Positions 11,423 to 23,500 of a stretch of DNA of 64,000 nucleotides are shown here, one piece after another. The notes under the pieces were generated by a model, which was not told the origin of the DNA, did no database searches, and saw nothing but the letters and a program-made list of their open reading frames with translations. The DNA comes from Arenicola marina (Eukaryota > Annelida > Polychaeta > Arenicolidae): NCBI GenBank assembly GCA_964019135.1, contig OZ025263.1, positions 18,639,123 to 18,703,122 on the forward strand, in the 5' to 3' direction. Every line of letters starts with the position of its first letter. Within the stretch, counting starts at the first letter, position 1. Position numbers and translations under genes: made by a program.

Positions 11423-13672
11423 GGCTGAGCTCAGGCGTTGCGCTATCTATCCGTGACTAATTATTCCAAAGTAAGGGACATCAAGAGCCTCTGTATAATG
11501 GTTCTACTGGCGGCCATGTCGGATATTCCGGCGATATCGCCACGGTTCAAGAGTCCGGGGTAATTTTGAAAAGCCAGTTGTCATGTGCATTATGTGTGAT
11601 GTCGGAGTCAAGCGAGGTTAGGACTAGACAACAACTCTTGGGGGAGTGGGTTTGCGGGGTGGGGTTGGTGGGGGGGTGTTGTATAGCTGTTGGTTTCTGT
11701 CTGTGTGTTGTGACGGGGCATTGGGTGGGGGGGGGGGGGGGTGGGAGGCAGGGGTAATCTTTATAGATCTATCGCAACTCACAGCTATTGGCTTCGTGAC
11801 CATTGCAACAATATTTTAACCAACACATTTGAGCAGCGAACTTAATTCTTTATTCACTTGTACATCAGTAATAGGTAAGAAATAGAGAAACAATGTATTG
11901 TTTTTTGGCTATATAACAATAATGACAAAGTATCTAAAGCACCATACAATTTTACCTATGGTTGTGGGGTTCGTTGTCTGTTGCAGCGCGTCGTGTGGTG
12001 AGTCAAGAATCACATTTTTTTTCTTCTTGGATACCGATGTGTATTAAGATAGTAACGTGCTTATATGTTGTTACAGCATGGAGCAAAAAATGGCCTCAGC
12101 ATCTCACACTGAAAGCCGTGGATGGTGAACTTCATGAACTAGAGGTAATCAATGCCATGTTATTGGTTCAAGGTCTGTGCAAGTCGTGGCCTGTCGACGG
12201 CTGCTGCTGCTGCTCTACTCGGGTTTCCGGGTTTTTCTTGACACTTCCCCTCTCCATGATATGAGTGCCCCCCTCCCCCCATGCGTACATCCCACTCCCT
12301 CCTCCGCTCCCCACGCCCTCACCGCCCTCCCTCTCCAGGCAAAAGTTCCCCGTTCCGCTCACTTGACATTCGACACACGAATTGGACCATTCCATAATAT
12401 TTGGTACGCCACTTGGCAGCACTGCGCATGCGCAATGATAAACGGAAGCACCCTAGGGAACCAATCAAACTGCTGGGCGGCTGGTGGCTTATGGATTGAT
12501 TTATTTATTCCACAAACACAGATGTATGTATATTGCGGCGATCAATAACTGTACTTATCCCAGTTTCACCCAACGATTAGCCGCCTGTTTATAGAGCCCA
12601 CGGGTCGGGTTGTCAGCCAGAACCCGACAGATAGACCCTCAGGCCAGGCCATGGCGTCCGCGCGGCATGGCGAGTGGCAGGAGCAGCCAGCTCAGGCGCG
12701 GATCCCGCGACCACGCGGAACTAGATCAACACCTTTTTACGGCTCATCGCGCTGGCGCCTACGTCAGTGGATCTAAAATCTACCCAAACCGCGCTCGGAC
12801 CCGCCCCACTCCTGCCCATTCAGCCCCGCCCCGCCTTTTCCTATTCCGCCCTACTCCGCCCCACCCCTTCCGACACCACCCATCCGGCCCGGGCCCTCCC
12901 CATCCCACCTCACCTCACCCTACTCTGATCTATTGAAGTTTCACTGGGTGCAATTACATTTGGACGAATGGTCTCATGTGTGACTTGTACATGCCAAAAT
13001 GAGGCTTTACCTCTCCGTGGAATCATCAAACATCTAAGGAAAATCACCTGCGCAGATTTAGGTCATCGTGTTAGATATACATATCGGATGCTTAACGACA
13101 ACTTGAACGTCGGAATTTGTCAGCTGAAGAATACGAACAGATGTGGATGTACGGCGTAAAGGTATGTTTTGATGTCACCATGGCAACATGTGGAAAACAC
13201 TCACTTCCTTCCTTGATTCGGTCTCGGGTTCCAACGTGATTAACCGATAATGTCAGAATGTGTGAACCTTGATCCATGAAGGTTTCCAAGTCAAGTTGAG
13301 AGGTTGATGTTTTATCTTGCAAGAGTTATGTAAGCAACACATGATATATATTATTGTGATTGTTTTCGCTGGGAACATACCATTGAAAATGGATATTTTG
13401 GGACATGTATTGCTCATGCAGAGTAGTTTATAGAAATACAAATCATGGTTGTCAGGCTAAACGATATTTTATTTCATATATCGTCGTTGTAACGGCAGTA
13501 CTAGTGCATTCGGTGAGAGAGACACATTCGTTACACCATAAGTATCCACTGTTAAGAAATTTCATCGAATACCTAAAGACAAGTTCCCGTCTGTGAATGG
13601 TGTGTAAGAACGCCTTCATTGTAATCAATCAATACCATGGTATGTTGATAACATACTTTATTTTCCCAAATA
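11423..13672. other. Non-coding spacer
   Basis: Includes C-rich sequence with CCCCACTCC-type motifs at 12780-12930 and G-rich sequence at 11640-11750. Open frames here match nothing I recognise, and no splice-supported exon was found. Confidence 0.4.
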
Positions 13673-13834
13673 AGAGGTCTGGAAGGGGTAAATGGCGACC
13701 CGCGACACAGGCATATTTGAAAATACGACATGAAACCGACAAATTCCGAAACTGAGGATCTGAAAAATCGACATTCGACACTGGAAATTTTGAAAGATCG
13801 ACAATGGACACTGGACCCCCACTTCCAGACCTCT
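13673..13834 (+). mobile_element. GGGTCTGG MITE family, short copy 2
   Basis: A perfect 13-bp terminal inverted repeat AGAGGTCTGGAAG / CTTCCAGACCTCT. The interior shares TAAATGGCGAC, GACACAGGCATATT and CCGACAAATTCCG with the 240-bp copies but is shortened to 162 bp. Confidence 0.75.
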
Positions 13835-14283
13835 AAAAGGATACATTCACTGTGCAAAAGTGTGACTTGCTTGTGTCATCAGAGAGTTCTTTCACAATAA
13901 CACTATGCCCAGGTCGTTTCTCCAACATATCTTAAAGATCACAATGTAGGTGAGAAATTGCTGTATGAGCACCTTTAAATAGAACTCATTAGCATTCAAT
14001 AATTTTATCTCAAGCGATTTTTAAAGGCTGGTCTTATTTTGGGTTGGATAAACTCTTCGCTGGGGGGGGGGGGGGCACACCAATTGGATGGGACTCCAAA
14101 TGTAGTCATCGATAAGAGTTAGGAATATATATATATCAGAGTATGGTACATCCCGTATGATAAAAAGCATGGAGCTGCAATTATGATAATAATAATAACT
14201 TCGGAAATAGTATGACGAAATATAAATAGATACAAGTAACTCAGCGGCGGCTACGGTGGGTGGGTAGATAGGGCAGGAATAGG

Positions 14284-17200
14284 TACTTGGATAGCCAGAA
14301 AGGTTGCATTGGTGGTACACCTCTCGCCTACCCCCAGGAAATGTGGTAGCTAGATAGGTTTTATTGGTGGTACACCTCTCGCCTACCCCCAGGAAATGTG
14401 ATAGCTAGATAGGTTTTATTGGTGGTACACCTCTCGCCTACCCCCAGGAAATGTGGTAGCTAGATAGGTTTTATTGGTGGTACACCTCTCGCCTACCCCC
14501 AGGAAATGTGATAGCTAGATAGGTTTTATTGGTGGTACACCTCTCGCCTACCCCCAGGAAATGTGGTAGCTAGATAGGTTTTATTGGTGGTACACCTCTC
14601 GCCTACCCCCAGGAAATGTGATAGCTAGATAGGTTTTATTGGTGGTACACCTCTCGCCTACCCCCAGGAAATGTGGTAGCTAGATAGGTATTATTGGTGG
14701 TACACCTCTCGCCTACCCCCAGGAAATGTGATAGCTAGATAGGTTTTATTGGTGGTACACCTCTCGCCTACCCCCAGGAAATGTGGTAGCTAGATAGGTT
14801 TTATTGGTGATACACCTCTCGCCTACCCCCAGGAAATGTGATAGCTAGATAGGTTTTATTGGTGGTACACCTCTCTCCTATCCCCAGGCAATTTGATAGC
14901 CCGATAGGTTTTATTAGTGGTACACCTCTATCCTAACCCCAGGCAATTTGATAGCCAGATAGGTTTTATTAGTGGTACACCTCTATCCTAACCCCAGGCA
15001 ATTTGATAGCCAGATAGGTTTTATTAGTGGTACACCTCTATCCTAACCCCAGGCAATTCGATGGCCAGATAGGTTTTATTGTTGGTACCCCTCTATCCTA
15101 ACCCCAGGTAATTTGATAGCCAGATAGGTTTTATTAGTGGTACACCTCTATCCCAACCCCAGGTAATTCTATAGCCAGATAGGTTTTATTGGTGGTAAAT
15201 GTCTCTCTTACCCCTAGGCAATTCGATAGCCAGATAGGTTTTATTGGTGGTACACCTCTATCCTAACCCCAGGTAATTCGATAGCCAAATAGGTTTTATG
15301 GCTGGTACAATTCTATCCTACCCCCAGGCAATTCGATAGCGAGATAGGTTTTATCGGTGGCACACCTCTCTCCTAACCCCAGGTAATTCGATAGCCAGAT
15401 AGGTTTTATTGGTGGCACACCTTTATCCTAACCCCAGGTAATCGATAGCCATATAGGTTTTATTGGTGGAACCCCTCTATCCTAACCCCAGGTAATTCGA
15501 TAACCGGATAGGTTTTATTGGTTGTATGCCTCCCTCCAAACCCCAGGCAATTTGATAGCCAGATAGGTTTTATTGGTTGTACACCTCTCTCCTACCCCCA
15601 GGCAATTCGATAGCCAGATAGGTTTTATTGTTGGTACCCCTCTATCCTAACCCCAGGCAATTCGATAGCTTGATAGGTTTTATTGGTGGTACACCTCTAT
15701 ACCAACCCCAGGTAATTCTATAGCCAGATAGGTTTTATTGGTGGTAAATGTCTCTCTTACCCCCAGGCAATTCGATAGCCAGATAGGTTTTATTGGTGGT
15801 ACACCTCTATACCAACCCCAGGTAATTCTATAGCCAGATAGGTTTTATTGGTGGTAAATGTCTCTTTTACCCCCAGGCAATTTGATAGCCAGATAGGTTT
15901 TATTGGTGGTACACCTCTATCCCAACCCCAGGTAATTCTATAGCCAGATAGGTTTTATTGGTGGTAAATGTCTCTCTTACCCCCAGGCAATTCGATAGCC
16001 AGATAGGTTTTATTGGTGGTACACCTCTATCCCAACCCCAGGTAATTCTATAGCCAGATAGGTTTTATTGGTGGTAAATGTCTCTCTTACCCCTAGGCAA
16101 TTCGATAGCCAGATAGGTTTTATTGGTGGTACACCTCTATCCTAACCCCAGGTAATTCGATAGCCAAATAGGTTTTATGGCTGGTACAATTCTATCCTAC
16201 CCCCAGGCAATTCGATAGCGAGATAGGTTTTATCGGTGGCACACCTCTCTCCTAACCCCAGGTAATTTGATAGCCAGATAGGTTTTATTGGTGGCACACC
16301 TTTATCCTAACCCCAGGTAATCGATAGCCATATAGGTTTTATTGGTGGAACCCCTCTATCCTAACCCCAGGTAATTCGATAACCGGATAGGTTTTATTGG
16401 TTGTATGCCTCCCTCCAAACCCCAGGCAATTTGATAGCCAGATAGGTTTTATTGGTTGTACACCTCTCTCCTACCCCCAGGCAATTCGATAGCCAGATAG
16501 GCTTTATTGTTGGTACCCCTCTATCCTAACCCCAGGCAATTCGATAGCTTGATAGGTTTTATTGGTGGTACACCTCTATACCAACCCCAGGTAATTCTAT
16601 AGCCAGATAGGTTTTATTGGTGGTAAATGTCTCTCTTACCCCCAGGCAATTCGATAGCCAGATGGGTTTTATTGGTGGTACACCTCTATACCAACCCCAG
16701 GTAATTCTATAGCCAGATAGGTTTTATTGGTGGTAAATGTCTCTTTTACCCCCAGGCAATTCGATAGCCAGATAGGTTTTATTGGTGGTACACCTCTATC
16801 CCAACCCCAGGTAATTCTATAGCCAGATAGGTTTTATTGGTGGTAAATGTCTCTCTTACCCCCAGGCAATTCGATAGCCAGATAGGTTTTATTGGTGGTA
16901 CACCTCTATCCCAACCCCAGGTAATTCTATAGCCAGATAGGTTTTATTGGTGGTAAATGTCTCTCTTACCCCCAGGCAATTCGATAGCCAGATAGGTTTT
17001 ATTGGTGGTACACCTCTATCCTAACCCAAGGTAATTCGATAGCCAGATAGGTTTTATTGGTGGTACACCTCTATCCCAACCCCAGGTAATTCTATAGTCA
17101 GATAGGTTTTATTGGTGGTAAATCTCTCTCTTACCCCCAGGAAATTCGATAGCGAGATAGGTTTTATCGGTGGCACACCTCTCTCCTAACCCCAGGTAAT

Positions 17201-17385
17201 TCGATAGCCAGATAGGTTTTATTGGTGGTAAATCTCTCTCTTACCCCCAGGCAATTCGATAGCCAGATAGGTTTTATTGGTGGTACCCCTCTATCCTAAC
17301 CCCAGGTAATTCGATAACCGGATAGGTTTTATTGGTTGTATGCCTCTCTCCTACCCCCAGTCAATTCGATAGCAAGATAGGTCTC
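14284..17385. repeat. About 56-bp minisatellite, roughly 55 copies, with 879-bp higher-order repeat
   Basis: Unit with GATAGCCAGATAGGTTTTAT, TGGTGGTACACCTCT and CCTAACCCCAGGTAATTC. The first ten or so copies are a homogeneous subtype alternating GTGGTAGC and GTGATAGC (112-bp dimer); later copies are diverse. Three rare variants at 15211, 15341 and 15525 recur exactly 879 bases later (16090, 16220, 16404), showing a segmental duplication of about 16 units inside the array. Most later units contain a pyrimidine tract with CAG directly followed by GTAATT, resembling splice-site sequence. Confidence 0.93.
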
Positions 17386-17918
17386 ACCCCCGTGCACTAG
17401 GGTCGCCAAAAAATGGCGTGGTTTTCGAGAGTAACAAACGCTTCTGATACACATTAAGCTCGCACGTGCAGGTAAAATCTTGCGAGTGAACTCAAATGGC
17501 TTTTTTTGCACTACATTTTTAGGCGATAAAAGCGGTCAACATTCTTGCGCGAGGCGGACGACTGCTGGTCAGATGAGCGGGTGTGTGGGGGGGGGGGGAG
17601 GTGAAGGGCTGGGGGGTCGAAAGAGGGTGTACAGGCTTTCAATCTGTTATCAGAGACGGATCGGGAACCCCACCTAACAAACCAACGCATTTCATATATC
17701 CCGAAAAACAAAGTTGTTCGGAACCAAACCGCGGCATTTTTAGCTCTGTATGACGTTGCTAGAAGTTGACCATAGTTCGCCCTATGGCGTTAGGAGGACA
17801 CCATTCGCCTTGAAAGAGGTGTTCGCCTCGCACCCTAACAACAAGCAAGCCGGTGACACAGGCACCCAGTGTGGCCTGACAGCTGTTGGCTATCCCAACA
17901 AGGGTAACGATATCGCTG
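17386..17918. other. Non-coding spacer
   Basis: Unique sequence with a G run at 17587-17598; no coding or repeat identity recognised. Confidence 0.4.
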
Positions 17919-18125
17919 CAAGGGTGGATCCAGGTTGGGGGGTCCAGGGGGTCGGCCCCACCCCCGTCATATGAGGAAAAATGCTGTTTTGCAATGCAAA
18001 ATTTAGGCTATCCGTGGACCCCCCCCCCCCCCCTCTTTGAGGAAGAACGATGTCTGAGGCGTGGGACAACCCCCGTCACAAGTTTCAATGCCCCCCCCCC
18101 TTTTAAATTCCTGGATCCGCCCCTG
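17919..18125. mobile_element. 207-bp MITE of the CAGGGGCGGATCCAG family
   Basis: Left end CAAGGGTGGATCCAGG; the right end read in reverse is CAGGGGCGGATCCAGG. Flanked by the 5-bp direct repeat CGCTG (17914-17918 and 18126-18130). It shares its terminus with the element at 989-1442. The interior contains long G and C runs and no gene. Confidence 0.75.
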
Positions 18126-18329
18126 CGCTGTATATTATATCACTGTTACAGGGTGCTCATGTTCCTTACAACGAGGTTATTATTCGACCGGATCATCCGG
18201 GAATTGACGAAAACCTTGGGGACATGGCGCTGGCACCGACGGAATGCCACCTGCAATGCCGCTCTGACTGTCGTAGCCAATGCGGTGCACTGGACAATAA
18301 ACAGGGTGGGGAAATGTGGATGGGGGGGG

Positions 18330-18395
18330 GGGAGGGAGGGAGGACCTATTAATCTGCAGTCGAGTGTTCTACCCACTCGGCCATGGGGGGTCGGG
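18330..18395 (-). mobile_element. tRNA-like head fragment, possible SINE or tRNA relic
   Basis: The minus strand reads ATGGCCGAGTGGGTAGAACA, then CTCGACTGCAGAT. This resembles the 5' half of a Leu/Ser-type tRNA, with A-box-like TGGCCGAGTGG. No B box follows at tRNA distance, so it is not an intact tRNA gene. Confidence 0.35.
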
Positions 18396-18724
18396 GGGTG
18401 GGGGGGTTCCCTCTGCACCTGTGGTGTCTCAGACGCCCTCTGCCAATGGAACCTATATATGTACTCGTAGTTCTAGGCCATAGTACACCAGAAGCACTTG
18501 GTAAAATCAATCCCACATTTCTTGCTTTCAATTTTTGTACATACATCTCAAGTAGGTACATCTAGGAAAACAACCATTTATCGCTCATTATTGACGCTCA
18601 ATGATGTCAGATTTTTAGGTCTGCTCCACTGTGACCATTTATCGCTCATTATCGACACTCAACGACCTGTTCCCCTCACTCAGTGCTTGCGACGAGTTGT
18701 GGCCATTGATTGACCACGAAAGCC

Positions 18725-18866
18725 TCAATACATATGGGCCGTATGAACGTAGACAATTATCAATGCATATGGGCCGTATGAACGTAGACAATTATCAATA
18801 CATATGGGCCGTATGAACGTAGAAAATTATCAATACATATGGGCCGTATGAACGTAGACAATTATT
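18725..18866. repeat. 35-bp minisatellite, four copies
   Basis: Unit CATATGGGCCGTATGAACGT followed by AGACAATTATCAATA. GGGCCGTATGAACG is conserved in all copies. Confidence 0.9.
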
Positions 18867-19022
18867 ACTTTCTCTGCTCGGAGAAATACATGGATGTTTA
18901 TTGTATTAAGATCAAATGGTCAATTGGCGGCCTGACGAATCATTGGCTGGCGGCAAACGTGTTCAAGTTGTGTACTGACTTATACACGAGCGTTCACCAC
19001 CGTTGATCATAATCAGTACTAT

Positions 19023-19152
19023 GGGTCTGAGCGGGGTAAATGGCGACACGAGACACAGGTATATTTGAAACACTTTTGAAAAAGCGACACGGAACATCGT
19101 GAAAAATCGACACGGAACATCGTGAAAAATCGACATTCGACACTGAGACCTC
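19023..19152 (+). mobile_element. GGGTCTGG MITE family, copy 3 (shortened)
   Basis: GGGTCTGAGCGGGGTAAATG, then a GACACAGGTATATTTG-like stretch and tandem CGACACGGAACATCGTGAAA units, ending GAGACCTC. Same internal motifs as the other copies. Confidence 0.65.
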
Positions 19153-19360
19153 TAGTACTGCGTCTGTCAGCACACCGCGGCCGTATGTATAAAATATATA
19201 TATATATATAGCACAGGGCGGCCCTATGTATATTATATAGATATATATATATAGCACACGCGGGCCCTATGTATAATATATAGATATATATATATAGCAC
19301 ACGCGGGCCCTATGTATCATATATACATAGGGCCGCCCTGTGCTGACTGACGCAGTACCG
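19152..19360. mobile_element. Foldback element with inverted ends and internal tandem units
   Basis: GTACTGCGTCTGTCAGCACA at the left is inverted at the right as TGTGCTGACTGACGCAGTAC, one mismatch in 20; similarity continues about 16 bases further in. Between the arms are three units of about 60 bp (CCCTATGTATA, TATAGATATATATATATAGC and ACACGCGGG). The AT-rich centre could extrude a hairpin. Confidence 0.65.
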
Positions 19361-20031
19361 ATTATATTCAACGGAGGTGAGCGCTCGGGAAATTATACAT
19401 GGACCAAACATGGTGGATATGCAATATCTTGTCTGGTAACCATGTGCCATGGTCAATCGCACACTCATTGCACTTTTAAATCTAGACTAATTTACTGTCC
19501 GGTATCTGTTGTGTTAGCGGTTAGCCTGGGATAGCTTATACTATGCGACCATAGCCTAATGGCGTTATGCTATGCAATGTCACTGACCAGCATCCGAAGT
19601 GCTTGAAAGTAAGGACTCTTCTTTTTTTTTCGATTAAAACACTGACGCTTTGTGAGCCAAACGTGAGTCATTCTGGTTTGCAAGCAAATGTGGATATATT
19701 GTGCGCTGGATAGGATGTGTCACAATCAGTAAATTCAATCAAATGTTTAATGCTTCACAGAACAGGTGAGAAATGGACAGAAACGTGCCGTGGAATATGT
19801 AACATTGACTGAGATCGGAATGAATAACGGAACCCAAATAACAAGCGACATTCATCTCGTCTATACAGAAGACCATACGCTCCCAGCATATGTTTATAAT
19901 ATGTCAAATGCATAAATTGGATTGTCATGCCGCTTTTGTGCACACAAGGGTTAAGCTGGGCCAAACCACGTCCCGGGGCGATGAAGGATAAACGGATGAA
20001 AAATGCCCAAGATTAGATGCCAGGACCAGCA

Positions 20032-20139
20032 GGGCCCGTAAGTTCGAAACGGCAGGGGCAAAATATTTCGCCCTAGAATAGGCCATTAGCATGGAGCGGG
20101 GCGAAATATTTTGCCCCGGCCGTTCGAACTTACGGACCC
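20032..20139. repeat. Near-perfect palindrome, 42-bp arms, about 24-bp loop
   Basis: Left arm 20032-20073 (from GGGCCCGTAAGTTCGAAACG to AAAATATTTCGCCC) is the reverse complement of 20098-20139 apart from three or four differences. It lies about 440 bases upstream of the CARD start codon. Just downstream, the minus strand reads GGGTTCGACTCC, a perfect tRNA-type B box, so it may be part of a tRNA-related SINE. Confidence 0.8.
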
Positions 20140-20575
20140 AGGAGTCGAACCCAGGACTAATAGACCTATCCACACTCCGACACTAAGCCTCGCCCACTCT
20201 TGAGTCCTTTTTCTTTAGTCGTGGGTATGAAATTAACAATGATCATAGCTGATGGTAGGTACAAGTGAGAAGTACTCATCGCTGAAACTGACAAGAAAGT
20301 GACATGCTGCTTTGTTTGTCCGACTCGTTTGTTCGACCTAACGCACGTGGAAACCCTATTTTCGCCACATGATTGGATGAAGAACAGTGACGTCAGTGGA
20401 TGATTGACAGCCGGGATCTGTCTATTGATTTGCGGTCTAGTGCGCGAACCCCAACACCAGGGATGCCCTCTCAATATGTCAATATGTTATTCCGGGTTAC
20501 AGTAATACCGCATGTATATATGCTATATTGCAGACTTTTCCCTGAAGGACACGGCTGAGCAAACAACCGCTGACG
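20140..20575 (+). promoter_or_regulatory. Upstream region and probable 5' UTR of the CARD/Death gene
   Basis: Non-coding. A possible 3' splice site (TATATTGCAG) ends at 20533, 42 bases before the start codon, suggesting a 5' UTR exon. No TATA box in a convincing position was found. Confidence 0.3.
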
Positions 20576-23500
20576 ATGGATCTCAAGGAACAGTTGGTCA
20601 TCTGGAAGCGGTCAGGGTATCTGCTGGACCACGTGACTTTGACAGCGCCCCTACAGGAGAGATTGGTCGAAGAGGGGGTCTTCTCAAACGACATGATGAC
20701 GGAGATTATGGTAGGAAAGGGATCTCGAACACATCCATGCAATGATTGCGATTATGCAATGTAATATCTAAATGGATAATATTTAAACCGATTTTGTATT
20801 TTGTATGATACGTGTCAGTTAAAAGGATGAAACATTAAAAAAAAATCATAAGTTCTTTAAGTCATTTTAATAGTTATGTGAATATCAACACGCATCGCGA
20901 TCAGCCAGTAAATCTGCTTCTACATCAATGCAACGGTTTTATTAATAACACTGTTGATGCCAAATGACACTTTCTTGCCTGTTTTCATTCCCTGTCCAGG
21001 AGCCAGCAACTGATACTGAAGACGTAAAACATGCTATAGAAAAACTATACTAAACCCATAGAATTGTTTGGGGGAGGGGGATCAGGGACCATCCCGACTG
21101 GTTCTGATCGTTGTGGCCGTCACCGTTACCGTTACAATCTTACGTGGTTTACGTTCAATCTCGCTTGTTACCGCAGTCTCCCAATCTGTCAAATAAACAA
21201 TGAAGTACAGTAGTAAACATTGCTATCAATAATCGTCATTTATCATGAAAAAAAGAAGCGGAAGTGTCGGCAATTCTTCAGGTCTCCAAAAAGGTTTCCA
21301 TGTTTACAATCTAACGCTCATTACTCAACTTTATCTTTGATAAGGGCGATTAACAGCATACCCCCCCGCCCTACCACCACCAATCCCTTTCATCAATTGA
21401 ATCGATTGCCATTTATTTAATGCCATTTATAGAACAGTGTTTGTCTGGTTCTGATCGATGGCCACGAATAATTTAAATTATTAGATTATTATCATTAGAT
21501 TAGATCACTAGATTAGACCCTTGTCAGTGAACTAAGGCGCTACACGCCAGGCAAAACCAGCTTGGAATATTACGATACCTTCTTAAGTATTCTGTAATGG
21601 ATCTATCTCAAGGTTAACACCAAAATAATATGCATGCCAGTAAATAAAGCCACAATGATTATTATTCACAAAGGTCTGATATCTCTGCCCTTTGCCTCAC
21701 AGAGCAAGACGTACACTACCGAGCAGACCCTGATGATGCTCTCCAAGCTTGGCGAGCGCAGTTCCGGGGTGTTTGAGAAGTTTCTGCGGGCCTTACATCA
21801 CAGCGGACACGGCAACGTGGTCAGGGACCTCCAGAAAACACACCGGTTCACATATTTCGGTAAGCCATGGTGACGAAATTATTCAAAAATATTTTACAAG
21901 GTTAAAAGTTACGCATACAGCAGTATTTTTCCGCTGAATTGTTTCAGTACTTTGATTGGAAATGATGTATTTAGGGTTTAAGCGAATGTGAACACAATTA
22001 TTTCACGCAATATATTCTTGCGAACGACGTCATCAGAAACATCTTTATTTCTTCTAGAGTTATTCACACAGTCGGAAAACGTGTTCTATTTTTCCCATCG
22101 ATTCTGAAAATCGTAATTTATATAACGGTGGGAAGCGTTCAATCGTAGCTGAGCAAACGTTTTCGACTAACGTCTCCTTATAGTTACAATCATTTAATTT
22201 CATCTCTTCTCCAGGACATACTTTAGTGAAGCAAAATCATGTAGTTAAATTTAAATTTTAAGTGATGTAAATCATTCATATTTGGAATCGCGATCGTATA
22301 CAGCTGCAGCCACACACATCTGAGACCAACCTTCTTGATGACTCTGAAAACAGTACAGTATGCCATGTTATGCCTTATGAACATGTATGCTCCTACAGAG
22401 TCCCTTTGTGCCCATGCAGGTGAAATGCTCCCACCGGCCTTCACGTATTTCCTGGACATGTCCGAGTTCCTGCGGCTCTACCCCCACATCGCCATCAAGC
22501 TGAGCGAGGACGAGAAGCACATCCTGCAAAGCTTCATCGAGGGCAAGATTGAAGTGGAGGTCCGCAAGAAGAACGAGACAAACCGGAAGCTGACTGAGGA
22601 GAAGGACAGCCTGAATGACGTCATCGCGCGGCTGAAGAAAGAACTCCAGAAGCGGAAGGAACGAATCGCCGAGCTGGAGCGGAGCTTGGAGCTCACCAGG
22701 GAAAAAGTGGATCACCTCAAGGCCAGGATTCAGGAGTTGGAGTTGCTCAATAGCGAGGCTCGTGCGGAGGTTCGGCGCTTCAAGCATTTCCGACACGAGC
22801 AACAGGAGCTTGAAGCCTTTCTGGGCGCAAAGGCGGAGGAGACGGGAATGACAGGTGCCGCCCCGCTCGAGCCGACCTTGACCTTCGGCCGGGTGCCGAC
22901 ATTCGTCAAGGACAAGGACAAATCGTCCAGCGTTCGCCTCAAACTGTTGTCGTCTCAAGTTCATCTCAGCGTCAATAAACTGTATTACGTCCAATCGCAC
23001 TTGTCGCAGTTGGACCATCTAGAGAAACGGCTGAATAGCTTTGTCGGGAAACCGATTAGCTTAGAAGATAAAGACTACGTGAAGGCTGTCAAGAAAGTCC
23101 TCGCGGACACCAGAAAGGAGCGGAAAACGCTGGCGCAGCAGTACCGAGAGGAGGAGAAGGATATATACTGGAAGGAGAAAGAAATGGATACGCTCCGGAA
23201 TGATCTGTTGGGTGCACCACACACACCGGCCTGTAGCCGTGGCAACGACGCGGGCCGGGACACGCTGATCACCAGGATTGAAATCCTTCTGGATCACCTG
23301 AGACAGGTTCAGGAGCGAAACATGGGCGACCGGGAGATTAAACACGAGAAGGAGATCAGCAAGTTGATGGAACATATTGAACAACTCAATCAGGTAAAAT
23401 AATATGTAAGATAACATTGGTCCTATCACGATGATATCAATCTGAACCGAGTGATATGGGATTCCCAACAAAGTTGTAGTACGTTATCGAATATTGGTCG

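Larger units (their letters stand above)
18885..19530 (+). repeat. Dispersed repeat family A, copy 2, split by younger insertions
   Basis: The 5' blocks (AAGATCAAATGGTCAATT, then a GGCTGGCGGCAA-like block) lie at 18908-18990 and the 3' block (TTTACTGTCCGGTATCTG) near 19490-19510. The MITE at 19023-19152 and the foldback at 19152-19360 sit between them, so they inserted later. Confidence 0.5.

Noticed and set aside
14284..17385. CRISPR-like regularly spaced repeats
   Set aside because: Units are contiguous with no unique spacers, and the window is clearly eukaryotic.
22368..23018. 216-codon minus-strand frame
   Set aside because: Antisense shadow of the coiled-coil exon.
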